DNA of 64,000 nucleotides from an uncultured Lachnospiraceae bacterium (GCA_910578345.1 CAJTRA010000014.1:29238-93237); one strand, 5' to 3'; counted from the stretch's first letter, positions 1 through 8,794 are shown. Notes: generated by a model from the letters alone, not told the origin. A program made the numbers and translations.

Positions 1-1250
1 TGACAGTATCCGGCCTTCAAACGGCTATCTCGAAATACGTCGCCAGCGAAACAAGCACGCATGACTATCATACTTCTTTCCGCACGCTCCTGGCCGGTTT
101 CCTGATGGCTATGGCTCTGTCCGCTTGCTGCTCTTTGGGTATCTATCTGTACGCCGATACCATTGCCATAACCTTCCTTCTGGAGAGCCGCACTGCACCG
201 TTGCTGCGCATCATCGCCCTCTCCATTCCCATGGCGACTGTCCATTCCTGCATCAACGGCTACTTCTATGGTATCCGCAAAACCGCGGTCCCCGCGGTCT
301 CCCAGCTCGCAGAGCAGATCTTCCGTGTCGGTTCTGTCTATCTGATCTATTACTTTTTCAGGCAGCATCACATGAAGCCAACCATCACCTTCGCCGTAAC
401 AGGACTGGTCATCGGCGAAGCCGCCTCCATGATCGTGTCTATCGTCGCCATTCTCTCACGGGCGCACCATGTTTTTCCCGTCAAGGGCACTCATGGCGAC
501 AGAGCAGTCATGCCGGACATATATCCCATCCGACAGACGCCCGACGCCCGTCCTGCCGCTACTCTCTTCCCCGCATGGTTTGCGGTCTACCGCCGCGTCT
601 GTGGGCAGCTGCTGCGGCTGGCGGTGCCTCTGTCCGCCAACCGGCTGGTCTTAAATCTGCTGCAGAGTATTGAAGCTATCTATATTCCCAACAAGCTGAT
701 GGCCTATGGCTTAAACAACGCAGACGCCCTCGGCGTTTACGGCGTGCTGACTGGAATGAGCCTCCCGCTGATCCTGTTTCCTTCCGCCATCACCAACTCG
801 ATCTCTGTCCTGCTTTTGCCGATCGTCTCTGAGGCAGATGCGAGCGGCAACCAGGCTGCCGTCAGACGCGCGATCCTGACCTCCATACGTTACTGCCTCC
901 TGCTGGGTTTTGGCTGTACCGCCATGTTTCTTCTCTTCGGGCGCACAGCCGGACGCCTCCTGTTTCACTCTGAGCTTGCCGGGAGTTTTATCCTGACACT
1001 CAGTTTCATCTGTCCTTTCATGTACCTCGCAAGCACCCTGGGCAGTATCCTCAATGGTCTTGGCAAGACTGCGCAGACTTTCCTCTACAGTGTGTTAAGT
1101 CTCCTGCTTCGGCTGCTCTTCGTCTTCCTTGCGATCCCGCTCTATGGGATCAAAGGCTACCTCTGGGGAATGCTTGCCAGCCAGATGCTGCAGACACTGC
1201 TATGCACGTTGTCCGCCCTGCATATTTCCCACCGGACGTATACAAGATAG
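1..1250 (+). CDS. Oligosaccharide/lipid II flippase family protein (SpoVB/MurJ-like), 5' truncated by window edge
   Basis: The reading frame is open from the left edge (first complete codon at base 3) to a TAG at 1248-1250, giving at least 415 residues; the start lies outside the window. The first visible residues contain a GLQTAISKYVASE stretch like the loop after helix 1 of MATE/MVF-type flippases. Many hydrophobic helices follow, with a conserved LILFPSAITNSISVLLLP segment mid-protein. Members move lipid-linked sugar precursors across the membrane; SpoVB acts in spore cortex formation. I infer the SpoVB/polysaccharide-flippase group, but the exact substrate cannot be read. GC looks higher than in many neighbours. 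Confidence 0.8.
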   Translation, partial: TVSGLQTAISKYVASETSTHDYHTSFRTLLAGFLMAMALSACCSLGIYLYADTIAITFLLESRTAPLLRIIALSIPMATVHSCINGYFYGIRKTAVPAVSQLAEQIFRVGSVYLIYYFFRQHHMKPTITFAVTGLVIGEAASMIVSIVAILSRAHHVFPVKGTHGDRAVMPDIYPIRQTPDARPAATLFPAWFAVYRRVCGQLLRLAVPLSANRLVLNLLQSIEAIYIPNKLMAYGLNNADALGVYGVLTGMSLPLILFPSAITNSISVLLLPIVSEADASGNQAAVRRAILTSIRYCLLLGFGCTAMFLLFGRTAGRLLFHSELAGSFILTLSFICPFMYLASTLGSILNGLGKTAQTFLYSVLSLLLRLLFVFLAIPLYGIKGYLWGMLASQMLQTLLCTLSALHISHRTYTR

Positions 1251-1254
1251 AGTC

Positions 1255-1283
1255 TTGCGATTCTCAACCTAATATACTATAAT
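1255..1283 (+). promoter_or_regulatory. Probable sigma-A promoter of the DAHP synthase gene
   Basis: TTGCGA at 1255-1260 is followed after exactly 17 bases by a perfect TATAAT at 1278-1283. It lies directly behind the stop codon of the flippase gene and about 60 bases before the DAHP synthase start, so that gene probably has its own transcript. Confidence 0.65.
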
Positions 1284-1342
1284 ATACATGTTTTTGCCAG
1301 AAAAAAGTTAATACACACTAGAAGTTAAAGGAGTATGTCAAG

Positions 1343-2371
1343 ATGTCATTTCATTTCGTAACGAAACTGCCAACTCCAAATGAGATCCGGGAACAGTTCC
1401 CCGTACCGGAACGCCTTGCGCAGATCAAGCGCAGACGTGACGCAGAGATCCGGGATGTCATCACCGGAAAGAGCAACAAATTCCTGGTCATCATCGGTCC
1501 CTGTTCTGCAGACAACGAAGATGCCGTATGCGACTACGTCAGCCGCCTTGCCCGCATCAATGAGAAGGTTCAGGACAAGCTTATCCTGATCCCCAGAATC
1601 TATACAAACAAACCCCGCACCACCGGCGAGGGCTACAAAGGAATCGTCAGCCAGCCTGATCCTGAGAAAAAGCCTGATTTCATGAGCGGCCTGATCGCCA
1701 TGCGCAAAATGCATATTCATGCCATCGAAGAGTCTGAGATGACCGCCGCTGACGAGATGCTCTACCCCGACAACTGGGGTTATGTAGAAGATATCCTCTC
1801 CTACGTAGCCATCGGGGCGCGCTCCGTAGAAGATCAGCAGCACCGTATGACTGTAAGCGGCTTCGATGTGCCTGCCGGCATGAAAAATCCTACCAGCGGT
1901 ACGCTCTCCGTCATGCTCAACTCGATCTATGCGGCGCAGCATCCGCACTCTTTTATCTACAGAGGATATGAAGTCGCCACAGGCGGCAATCCACTGGCAC
2001 ATGCAGTGCTGCGCGGCTCTGTAAACAAACATGGCCAGAGTCTGCCCAACTATCACTATGAAGATTTGGACATGCTCTATTCCCTGTATCAGAAGTATGA
2101 TCTGGTGCATCCGGCCTGCATCATCGATGCCAATCACAATAACTCTAACAAACAGTTCGAGCAGCAGATCCGCATCGTCAAGGAAGTCATGCACAGCCGT
2201 AAGTTAAACAGCGATATCCATACGATGGTCAAGGGCGTCATGGTGGAAAGCTATATCGAAGAGGGCTGCCAGAAGATCGGGGAAGGCATCTACGGAAAGT
2301 CTATTACCGATCCCTGTCTTGGATGGGAAGCGTCTGAGAAGTTGATCTATGATATTGCGGACTATGAATAA
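1343..2371 (+). CDS. aroF: 3-deoxy-7-phosphoheptulonate (DAHP) synthase, class I
   Basis: 342 residues. It condenses phosphoenolpyruvate and erythrose 4-phosphate, the first step of the shikimate pathway to aromatic amino acids. Class I AroF/G/H features visible are the GPCS motif near residues 52-55, PRIYTNKPRTT near 84-94, a KNPTSG segment, and IDANHNNSNK near residue 265. Length fits the family (about 340-350). The ATG is preceded by AAAGGAG at 1327-1333 with 9 bases of spacing. It sits alone between its own promoter and a convergent xerD. Which aromatic amino acid inhibits it cannot be told from the sequence. Confidence 0.95.
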   Translation: MSFHFVTKLPTPNEIREQFPVPERLAQIKRRRDAEIRDVITGKSNKFLVIIGPCSADNEDAVCDYVSRLARINEKVQDKLILIPRIYTNKPRTTGEGYKGIVSQPDPEKKPDFMSGLIAMRKMHIHAIEESEMTAADEMLYPDNWGYVEDILSYVAIGARSVEDQQHRMTVSGFDVPAGMKNPTSGTLSVMLNSIYAAQHPHSFIYRGYEVATGGNPLAHAVLRGSVNKHGQSLPNYHYEDLDMLYSLYQKYDLVHPACIIDANHNNSNKQFEQQIRIVKEVMHSRKLNSDIHTMVKGVMVESYIEEGCQKIGEGIYGKSITDPCLGWEASEKLIYDIADYE

Positions 2372-2395
2372 AACGAGCAGAGCTCGGATAAACCC

Positions 2396-2425
2396 AAAAA
2401 GAGGAGCAGGCTGTCCGGCCTGCTC
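2396..2425 (-). terminator. Intrinsic terminator after xerD
   Basis: Perfect 8-bp stem GAGCAGGC/GCCTGCTC (2404-2411 and 2418-2425) with a 6-base loop. Read on the minus strand it is followed by CTCTTTTTGGG, so it best serves xerD. It lies between two convergent genes and may also slow transcription from the DAHP synthase side. Confidence 0.75.
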
Positions 2426-2432
2426 TGAAACG

Positions 2433-3317
2433 TTATCCTCTTGGATGTGCTTTCGCGTACACTTCCCGTATATGGCTGTGATTCATATTCGCGTAGATCT
2501 GCGTCGTGGAGATATCTGAATGCCCCAGCATTTCCTGCACACTCCGCAGATCGGCGCCATTCTCCACCAGATGCGCCGCAAAGGAATGGCGCAGCGTATG
2601 CGGCGTGATATCCGCCTTAATTCCCGCTTTTTTCGCATAATATTTGATCAGCTTCCAAAATCCCTGTCTGCTCATGGGCTGTCCGGAACAATTCACGAAG
2701 AGCACCTCCGACGCTTTGTTCTCCAGCATCGCATCCCTCGTGCCGTCCAAATACCTGATCAGCGCATTTCTGGCTGCCGCACCGAATGGAATGATACGCT
2801 CCTTGCTGCGGTCCCTGCACAGAATGACTCCCATCTGCATATTCACATCCGAATTCTTCAGCGTGATCAGCTCTGTTACCCGGATCCCTGTGGCATACAG
2901 AAGTTCCAACATTGCCTTGTCGCGGATCTCCTTGGCCGTATCCCCGCAAGGCTGCTCCAACAGCCGGATTACTTCCTCCGGCGACATGATCTCCGGAACC
3001 TTCTTCTCGATCTTCGGCGCCTTTAGCTGCTCCGATAAGTCCTGCGTCACACAACCCTCCTGCATCATAAAGTGATAGAACGCTTTCAGGGATGCAATAT
3101 TTCTTGAAACCGTGGCCGCCGCAAATTGATTTCCCTCCAAATACGCAACATAATCTTTCAGATCCTGGGAAGAGACATTGGATACCTCATGGATCCCCCG
3201 CGATTCCATAAATTTTCGTACCTTATCCAAATCTCTTCTGTACGACATTTCGGTATTTATCGAAGTATTCTTGACATTATGTAAATAGGTAATAAATGTT
3301 GTTATTTCTTTTTCCAT
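2433..3317 (-). CDS. xerD: Site-specific tyrosine recombinase XerD
   Basis: 294 residues from the chosen ATG. The N-terminal SAM-like core-binding domain (residues about 1-85) precedes a catalytic domain with the full tyrosine-recombinase set R146, K172, H240, R243, H266 and nucleophile Y275. XerC/D-type enzymes resolve chromosome dimers at dif. An in-frame ATG exists at 3359, but it would start about 10 bases from the predicted transcription start and has no ribosome binding site. The ATG at 3317 has GGAAGGG upstream and gives the usual XerD length. No attachment sites or phage genes lie nearby, which argues for the housekeeping enzyme over an integrase. Confidence 0.88.
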   Translation of the reverse strand: MEKEITTFITYLHNVKNTSINTEMSYRRDLDKVRKFMESRGIHEVSNVSSQDLKDYVAYLEGNQFAAATVSRNIASLKAFYHFMMQEGCVTQDLSEQLKAPKIEKKVPEIMSPEEVIRLLEQPCGDTAKEIRDKAMLELLYATGIRVTELITLKNSDVNMQMGVILCRDRSKERIIPFGAAARNALIRYLDGTRDAMLENKASEVLFVNCSGQPMSRQGFWKLIKYYAKKAGIKADITPHTLRHSFAAHLVENGADLRSVQEMLGHSDISTTQIYANMNHSHIREVYAKAHPRG

Positions 3318-3377
3318 GTAACCGGAAACCCTTCCCCATATCGTCTTTATGTAAATCATATAAGACGTCTGCCTATC

Positions 3378-3406
3378 ATTATAAGCAGATTTTTAGAGAA
3401 AAGCAA
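3378..3406 (-). promoter_or_regulatory. Probable sigma-A promoter of xerD
   Basis: On the minus strand TTGCTT (3401-3406) is followed after 17 bases by a perfect TATAAT (3378-3383). The predicted transcript begins about 55 bases before the ATG at 3317, supporting that start over the upstream ATG at 3359. Confidence 0.6.
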
Positions 3407-3523
3407 ATGGAAATTTCCTAGATTTTATGGGCTTTTCAGACAATAAAGAGACAAAACACAACATATCGTCAGCACAGAAATTTATGTCTACTATATGTTG
3501 GTTGAGTTAACGAAAAAATATTT

Positions 3524-4171
3524 TTAAAAAATTTTTAAAACATATTGCAGAATTTGAGGATTAACATAACTCTCCAGAAAACATCCGGCCATAACAATGG
3601 CAATGATTCCTGCCATCTGTACACCCCTTTTCAGATAACTCTGTCTGCTGTAGCCGCCGTAATACTCTCGTCCTGTTCCATGGGAATAGAGCATCCGGTT
3701 GACCCCCACAGCCCACAGAAACAACGCCGCATACCCTGGGATCAATAGAATTCCCTGAGGAAAGATTCCTGCCGCCATCAGAAACAGCCCGCGTATTCCA
3801 TACCGGATCACCGCAACAGACAAGAGGCAGCCCGCCGACAACCCCATATAACAGACATAGCCGCATACGGCCGGCAATCCAATCATCGTCGTGGCCAGAA
3901 GTCCCAGCAGACAGACTGTAAACAGCCTTTGCTTTAACACATAGCCTAACAGACTGTTCCCATCCGGTATGCTGTTTTTAAGCCTTGATATCATATCTGC
4001 CCCTAAAAGGCTTCCCTCTCCAATCCATGTGTCGTACCCCAGATTGACAATCAGGATCCCCAGGAATAATCCAATCGTAAATAAGTACACGATATAATAA
4101 CCATTCCTTGCTGTTGTCTGCTGCTGCACCGCTTTCCCCACTTTCTGTTTCAAAGTCCTGTCAAATCGCAC
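3524..4171 (-). CDS. spoIIM: Stage II sporulation protein M
   Basis: 215 residues with about five membrane helices and the C-terminal FLESYVNP signature typical of SpoIIM. SpoIIM belongs to the DMP complex (SpoIID, SpoIIM, SpoIIP), which remodels septal peptidoglycan during engulfment of the forespore. The start is a GTG with GAGG nine bases upstream; the nearby ATG is out of frame. A CATAAGAA element (4218-4225) with AATAT-like bases 12 positions further upstream could be a sigma-E type promoter, as expected for this gene, but the match is modest. The gene stands alone. Confidence 0.88.
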   Translation of the reverse strand: MRFDRTLKQKVGKAVQQQTTARNGYYIVYLFTIGLFLGILIVNLGYDTWIGEGSLLGADMISRLKNSIPDGNSLLGYVLKQRLFTVCLLGLLATTMIGLPAVCGYVCYMGLSAGCLLSVAVIRYGIRGLFLMAAGIFPQGILLIPGYAALFLWAVGVNRMLYSHGTGREYYGGYSRQSYLKRGVQMAGIIAIVMAGCFLESYVNPQILQYVLKIF

Positions 4172-4326
4172 ATTTTCTATCCTCTTACCGTTAACGACAT
4201 CCCCGTCATACTTGCCTTTCTTATGTCGTTTCCTATAAATATATATGTGCCAATCCGCTTTTCAGAACAGAAAGATGTCCATTGCCCCTCTGACGCAAAA
4301 ACCTGCTGACAGCCCGTCCTGCCATA

Positions 4327-4740
4327 TTACAATACCATGACCAATGTACCGGTCGTAATCAAGGCTGCCCCGACCAGAGATTTCGCGGTAAAGCTCTCAT
4401 GCAAAAACACAAAGGCCAACACCAGCGTAATCACAACACTCAGTTTATCAATGGGCACCACCTTCGACACTTCACCTACTTGCAACGCCCTATAGTAACA
4501 CAACCAGGACGCCCCGGTAGCCAAACCAGACAGAATCAGGAACAGCCAGCTTTTCTTATTGATCGAGGCAAGGCCACTCTGTGCATTTGTCAGAAATACC
4601 ATGCCCCATGCCATGATCAAAACAACTACTGTACGAATTGCTGTCGCAAGATTAGAATTCACTCCCTCAATTCCCACCTTGGCAAGAATAGAGGTCAACG
4701 CCGCAAAGATCGCAGACAACAGCGCAAATGCGAACCACAT
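4327..4740 (-). CDS. EamA-family small transporter (half-size DMT protein)
   Basis: 137 residues and about four to five membrane helices, corresponding to one EamA unit rather than the usual ten-helix two-unit transporter. Short members of the drug/metabolite transporter superfamily act as dimers. The SWLCYYRALQVGEVSKVVPIDKLSVV region is typical of EamA domains. A strong AAAGGAGG precedes the ATG. No partner half-transporter gene is adjacent, so a homodimer is likely. Substrate unknown. Confidence 0.8.
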   Translation of the reverse strand: MWFAFALLSAIFAALTSILAKVGIEGVNSNLATAIRTVVVLIMAWGMVFLTNAQSGLASINKKSWLFLILSGLATGASWLCYYRALQVGEVSKVVPIDKLSVVITLVLAFVFLHESFTAKSLVGAALITTGTLVMVL

Positions 4741-4900
4741 CCTTCTTCTCCTCCTTTCTCTTGTTCCATTTACTTTCCAACCATAATCCTGCCGCTTTCC
4801 CGCAGTTCTGCTCCATCAGAAACGACTATCCCCTCACCGGAAAAGACCCGCTCCATAAACAGACCATGCAGTGGCATTTCCTAATAGAAACAACTGCAAA

Positions 4901-4950
4901 GAAAACAAAGGAACTGTTAAAAATTTGCTTCGCAATTCCTTAACAGTTCC
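4901..4950 (-). terminator. Intrinsic terminator after the Nudix gene
   Basis: An 11-bp perfect stem GGAACTGTTAA/TTAACAGTTCC (4910-4920 and 4940-4950) encloses a second small stem closed by GCTTCGC. On the minus strand it begins 6 bases after the Nudix stop codon and is followed by the T-rich TTTGTTTTCTTTG. Confidence 0.7.
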
Positions 4951-4956
4951 CCAAAA

Positions 4957-5496
4957 TCAGTTCCTGCAATATTTATTGTAATAGGCAAGCAGCGCCGAGA
5001 TCGTCTTCCCGTCCTGGATCTCGCAGTCATAGATCTTCTGAATCAGTTCCTCAATATCATGGCTCTCTACGTTCAGAAACTCATCCTCGTCCAGATGCTG
5101 GTGCCCTTTCTTTAAATTTGTCGCTACATACACATCGATCTTCTCATTGCAGAAAGCCACCGTCGTATACAGGGAGATCAAGCGTTCCATGCTACCTGCC
5201 GTATAACCGGTCTCCTCCTTCAATTCTCTGGCCGCTGCGATGTCTGTCGGTTCCGCCGCGCCATTTAAACCGCCCGCCGGAATCTCCAATGTTTCTCTCT
5301 CCAATGCATTCCTGTACTGTCTGACCATCAGCAGCTTTCCATCTTCTTTCACGGCTACCACCGCCGCCGCTCCCTTATGATTGATGAAATCCCACTTCGC
5401 CGTGGTGCCGTTTGGAATCTTCATCGTATCCTGGTAGTAGTCGATGATAGCGCCCTTGTGGATCAGTTCCCTGTTAATCCGTTCATAGTTATCCAT
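4957..5496 (-). CDS. Nudix hydrolase, ADP-ribose pyrophosphatase type
   Basis: 179 residues from the chosen ATG. A perfect Nudix box (G-x5-E-x7-REL-x-EE-x-GY) lies in the middle, preceded by the PAGG typical of ADP-ribose pyrophosphatases (NudF-like). These enzymes cut ADP-ribose to AMP and ribose 5-phosphate. In-frame starts exist upstream, but the ATG at 5496 has GGAGAAG six bases before it and gives the family length of about 180. It follows the aminotransferase gene by 62 bases and may share its transcript. It ends at a clear terminator. Confidence 0.87.
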   Translation of the reverse strand: MDNYERINRELIHKGAIIDYYQDTMKIPNGTTAKWDFINHKGAAAVVAVKEDGKLLMVRQYRNALERETLEIPAGGLNGAAEPTDIAAARELKEETGYTAGSMERLISLYTTVAFCNEKIDVYVATNLKKGHQHLDEDEFLNVESHDIEELIQKIYDCEIQDGKTISALLAYYNKYCRN

Positions 5497-5558
5497 ACTC
5501 TTCTCCATTTCCACACTGTTTTTGACTGAATCCGCGCATTCACAATATTTACGATATC

Positions 5559-6845
5559 TTATTGGGCCAACAGTTTTTCCACGCTGGCAAGTTTTACACA
5601 CAATACAAACAGATCCGTGGCCGCCGCAAGTTCCTCTGCATTCGGGAATGTGGGGGCAATACGAATATTGCTGTCTCTGGGATCTTTGCCATAAGGGAAC
5701 GTTGCGCCTGCGCCCGTCATGACAACCCCTGCTTCTTTACATTTGGCCACAATCGCTTTCGCACATCCCTCCATTGCCTCGAAGGAGATAAAGTAACCAC
5801 CGCGGGGTTTTGTCCATTCTCCGATTCCAAGTCCGCCCAATTCTTTTTCCAATACATCCAGGACTGCCTCAAATTTGGGACGCAAAATTGCCGCGTGTTT
5901 CTTCATATGCGCTTTCAGGCCCTCTACATTTTTGAAATATCTCGTATGCCGGAGCTGATTAATCTTATCATAACCGATGGTCATGACCGACATAAACTTC
6001 TTTGTCTCTTCCACATTTGCCTTAGATGATGCAAAAGCAGCGATACCCGCACCGGAAAAAGTGACTTTAGACAGAGAACTGAATTCATATACCATATCAG
6101 GATTCCCCGCTTTCTCACATTCGCTCAGGATTTCAAGCAGCTCATCCTGTTCCTCATCATACAGATCATGGATCGAATAAGCATTGTCCCAATAAATACG
6201 GAAATCTTTCGCTGCCGGTTTCAGAGAAGCAAATCTTCTCACCGTCTCATCTGAATACGTAATCCCTTGCGGATTCGAATATTTCGGCACACACCAGATG
6301 CCCTTCACTGCCGGATCCTCTGATACATACTTTTCCACCAGATCCATATCCGGTCCTTCCGGCGTCATAGGAATCGTGATCATCTCAATTCCAAAGAGTT
6401 CCGTGATAGAAAAATGTCTGTCATATCCCGGCGCCGGACATAAGAACTTCACCTGATCCAGCTTGCACCAAGGAGTACTTCCCATCACGCCGTGCGTAAC
6501 ACAGCGGGAAACCGTGTCATACATAATGGAAAGGCTGGAGTTACCATATACGATCACATTCTCTGCCGGTATGCCGCCCATCATATCACTCATCAGATGT
6601 TTTGCTTCCGAAATACCATCCATCAGACCGTAGTTTCTTGTATCGACACCTTCTTCATTTCTCATATCCGCTTCTGAATTAAGGACATCCATAATACCCA
6701 TCGACATATCCAACTGCTCCATCGCCGGCTTACCTCTAGACATATCCAATTTCAGCTCCTTACCCTTTGCATCTGCAAATTGCTGATCCAATTTTTCTTT
6801 CAGCGACAGAAGTTCTTCTCTGCTCATCTCTCTGTATGTTTTCAT
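5559..6845 (-). CDS. Aspartate aminotransferase-like PLP enzyme (subgroup Ic)
   Basis: 428 residues. The SLSKVTFSG motif supplies the lysine that binds pyridoxal phosphate, and the VPKYSNPQG and YWDNAYSIH segments match fold-type I aminotransferases. The LDMSRGKP N-terminus and overall length match the distinct family described as aspartate aminotransferase subgroup Ic (earlier labelled alanine-glyoxylate aminotransferase). An upstream in-frame ATG at 6857 overlaps the Shine-Dalgarno GGAGGT, so the ATG at 6845 is chosen. Substrate is inferred from the family. Confidence 0.85.
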   Translation of the reverse strand: MKTYREMSREELLSLKEKLDQQFADAKGKELKLDMSRGKPAMEQLDMSMGIMDVLNSEADMRNEEGVDTRNYGLMDGISEAKHLMSDMMGGIPAENVIVYGNSSLSIMYDTVSRCVTHGVMGSTPWCKLDQVKFLCPAPGYDRHFSITELFGIEMITIPMTPEGPDMDLVEKYVSEDPAVKGIWCVPKYSNPQGITYSDETVRRFASLKPAAKDFRIYWDNAYSIHDLYDEEQDELLEILSECEKAGNPDMVYEFSSLSKVTFSGAGIAAFASSKANVEETKKFMSVMTIGYDKINQLRHTRYFKNVEGLKAHMKKHAAILRPKFEAVLDVLEKELGGLGIGEWTKPRGGYFISFEAMEGCAKAIVAKCKEAGVVMTGAGATFPYGKDPRDSNIRIAPTFPNAEELAAATDLFVLCVKLASVEKLLAQ

Positions 6846-6892
6846 CGTGACCTCCATTTCAAAGCGTTATCTGTTTTTCTATATCATTGTAT

Positions 6893-6966
6893 TTTATATC
6901 GCTCTGGATAATTGTATACAATCATACACCGGTAAATATTCTACTATAGTTTTTTCTATTGTACAA
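6893..6966 (-). promoter_or_regulatory. Two tandem promoters with palindromic sites upstream of the aminotransferase gene
   Basis: On the minus strand the distal promoter is TTGTAC (6961-6966), 17 bases, TAGAAT (6938-6943). The proximal one is TTGTAT (6916-6921), 17 bases, TATAAA (6893-6898). The proximal -35 box lies inside a perfect 12-base palindrome ATTGTATACAAT (6911-6922), and the distal -35 overlaps TTGTACAA (6959-6966). The palindromes look like operator sites, but the regulator is unknown. Confidence 0.5.
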
Positions 6967-7026
6967 GTAGATAGATAAAACAATTTTATTTTCCAAAATC
7001 TTCTGATTTCTGGTAATAGTATATAA

Positions 7027-7056
7027 AAAACCCTGCAGATCACTCTGCAGGGTTTT
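7027..7056 (-). terminator. Intrinsic terminator after rny
   Basis: Perfect stem CCCTGCAG/CTGCAGGG (7031-7038 and 7045-7052) with a 6-base loop, extended by A4/T4 and followed on the minus strand by a run of T. It begins 4 bases after the rny stop codon. Confidence 0.85.
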
Positions 7057-7060
7057 CATA

Positions 7061-8608
7061 CTATTTAGCATAGTCAATGACACGGCTCTCTCGGATCACA
7101 TTGATCTTAATCTGTCCAGGATACTCTAACTCAGATTCGATCTGTTTAGAAATATCTCTTGCGAGTAATACCATATCAGAATCGTTAATCTGTTCTGGAA
7201 CTACCATAACACGAATCTCTCTACCAGCCTGAATAGCAAAAGATTTATCAACACCTTTGAAATTGTTTGTAATGTCTTCTAATTGTTTTAGTCTTGTTGT
7301 ATATGTTTCTAATGTCTCTCTTCTCGCACCTGGTCTTGCCGCGGAAATGGTATCGGCTGCCTGTACAAGACATGCAATCAAAGTCTGCGCTTCCACATCG
7401 CCATGATGCGACTCCACCGCATTAATCACTGTAGGTGATTCCTTATATTTTCTGCAAAGTTCGACACCTAATTGGATATGGGACCCTTCCATCTCATGGT
7501 CTACTGCCTTACCGATATCGTGCAGTAAGCCTGCACGCTTTGCCATCCTGACATCCAGTCCCATCTCTGCCGCCAGCAGACCTGATAACTGCGCAACTTC
7601 AATTGAATGCTTCAATGCATTCTGACCATAACTGGTCCGGAATTTCATCTTACCGAGTAATCTCACAAGTTCCGGATGAATACCGTGCACGCCAACTTCC
7701 AGCGTGGCGGCCTCACCTTCCTCCTTGATCATTACTTCTACTTCTTTCTGCGCTTTCTCAACCATTTCCTCGATTCTGGCCGGATGAATACGGCCATCCA
7801 CAATCAACTTCTCAAGCGCAATTCTTGCTACTTCCCTACGAATGGGATCAAACCCAGACAAGATAACTGCTTCCGGTGTATCATCAATAATCAGGTCAAC
7901 ACCCGTCATGGTCTCAAGCGTTCTGATATTGCGCCCTTCTCTACCGATGATCCTACCCTTCATCTCATCGTTCGGAAGCTGCACGACAGAAATTGTAGTC
8001 TCAGACACATGATCCGCTGCACATTTCTGAATTGCTGTGACAACGTACTCTTTTGCTTTCTTATCTGCCTCTTCCTTCGCTCTGCTCTCCATCTCCTTGA
8101 TCATGACAGCAGTTTCATGTTTCACTTCATCTTCAACAATTTTCAACAAATAATCTTTTGCCTGTTCGGAGGTTAAACCAGAGATTCGTTCCAGTTCCTG
8201 TAATCTTTGTTCGTTCAGCTTCGAGATTTCATCGCGCTGTTTGGCCAGAGCTTCTTCCCTATGCGCCAGACTGGCTTCCTTCTTCTCAATAGCGTCAGCT
8301 TTCTTATCGATGTTCTCTTCTTTCTGCTGGACACGGCGTTCATAACGCTGCGTCTCTGCCCGACGTTCCTTGATCTCCTTGTCCAGTTCATTCTTCGTGC
8401 GAATGGACTCTTCTTTGACTTCCAGCAAGGACTCACGTTTCTTCGTCTCCGCAGTTTTGAGAGCTTCATCAATAATCTCTCTGGCTTTCTCGTCCGCATT
8501 TCCAATCTTGGCTTCCACAACCTTCTTACGATAATTAATGGCTGCCAAAGCGGATACCGGAACGGCGATCACCAGCGTGATGAGCACTGCTATCACTACA
8601 TCCCACAT
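7061..8608 (-). CDS. rny: Ribonuclease Y
   Basis: 515 residues. RNase Y is a membrane-bound endoribonuclease that starts mRNA decay in Firmicutes. Domains in order are an N-terminal membrane helix (about 3-25), a long charged coiled coil (about 30-190), a KH RNA-binding domain with GRIIGREGRNIR (about 210-275) and an HD domain with LLHDIGK, ending in a conserved C-terminal region. Length is normal. The ribosome binding site AAGGAGGTG lies 8 bases before the ATG and is partly caught in a small hairpin (8612-8624). The gene has its own promoter and terminator. Confidence 0.97.
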   Translation of the reverse strand: MWDVVIAVLITLVIAVPVSALAAINYRKKVVEAKIGNADEKAREIIDEALKTAETKKRESLLEVKEESIRTKNELDKEIKERRAETQRYERRVQQKEENIDKKADAIEKKEASLAHREEALAKQRDEISKLNEQRLQELERISGLTSEQAKDYLLKIVEDEVKHETAVMIKEMESRAKEEADKKAKEYVVTAIQKCAADHVSETTISVVQLPNDEMKGRIIGREGRNIRTLETMTGVDLIIDDTPEAVILSGFDPIRREVARIALEKLIVDGRIHPARIEEMVEKAQKEVEVMIKEEGEAATLEVGVHGIHPELVRLLGKMKFRTSYGQNALKHSIEVAQLSGLLAAEMGLDVRMAKRAGLLHDIGKAVDHEMEGSHIQLGVELCRKYKESPTVINAVESHHGDVEAQTLIACLVQAADTISAARPGARRETLETYTTRLKQLEDITNNFKGVDKSFAIQAGREIRVMVVPEQINDSDMVLLARDISKQIESELEYPGQIKINVIRESRVIDYAK

Positions 8609-8611
8609 TAC

Positions 8612-8624
8612 AGGAGCACCTCCT
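8612..8624 (-). promoter_or_regulatory. Shine-Dalgarno hairpin at the rny start
   Basis: AGGAG and CTCCT (8612-8616 and 8620-8624) form a perfect 5-bp stem over a 3-base loop. Read on the minus strand, this folds the core of the rny ribosome binding site into base pairs only a few bases before the ATG. Further upstream in the same leader TAGAATGTT and AACATTCTA (8655-8663 and 8691-8699) form a 9-bp inverted repeat. Confidence 0.45.
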
Positions 8625-8724
8625 TATTTAGTTTTCATTGTACATAATCTATTGTAGAATGTTCCATCTGCAACAGCATTTGATGTTATCAACATTCTAT
8701 AATTAGCAAAATTACAACACTTAA

Positions 8725-8753
8725 ATTCTATACTGTATTTGATGTTATGTCAA
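8725..8753 (-). promoter_or_regulatory. Probable sigma-A promoter of rny
   Basis: On the minus strand a perfect TTGACA (8748-8753) is followed after 17 bases by TAGAAT (8725-8730). This predicts a leader of roughly 110 bases before the rny ATG. Confidence 0.7.
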
Positions 8754-8794
8754 GTAATCTTTGTTATGAAAATCGGCCTGTCCGATCTTTCCTC

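Noticed and set aside
1346..2194. Long minus-strand reading frame opposite the DAHP synthase gene
   Set aside because: It lies wholly antisense to a clear class I DAHP synthase, has no family features, and has no ribosome binding site.
2433..3317. Tyrosine recombinase as the integrase of a mobile element
   Set aside because: Protein length and core match XerD; no attachment repeats, tRNA, phage or conjugation genes are near.
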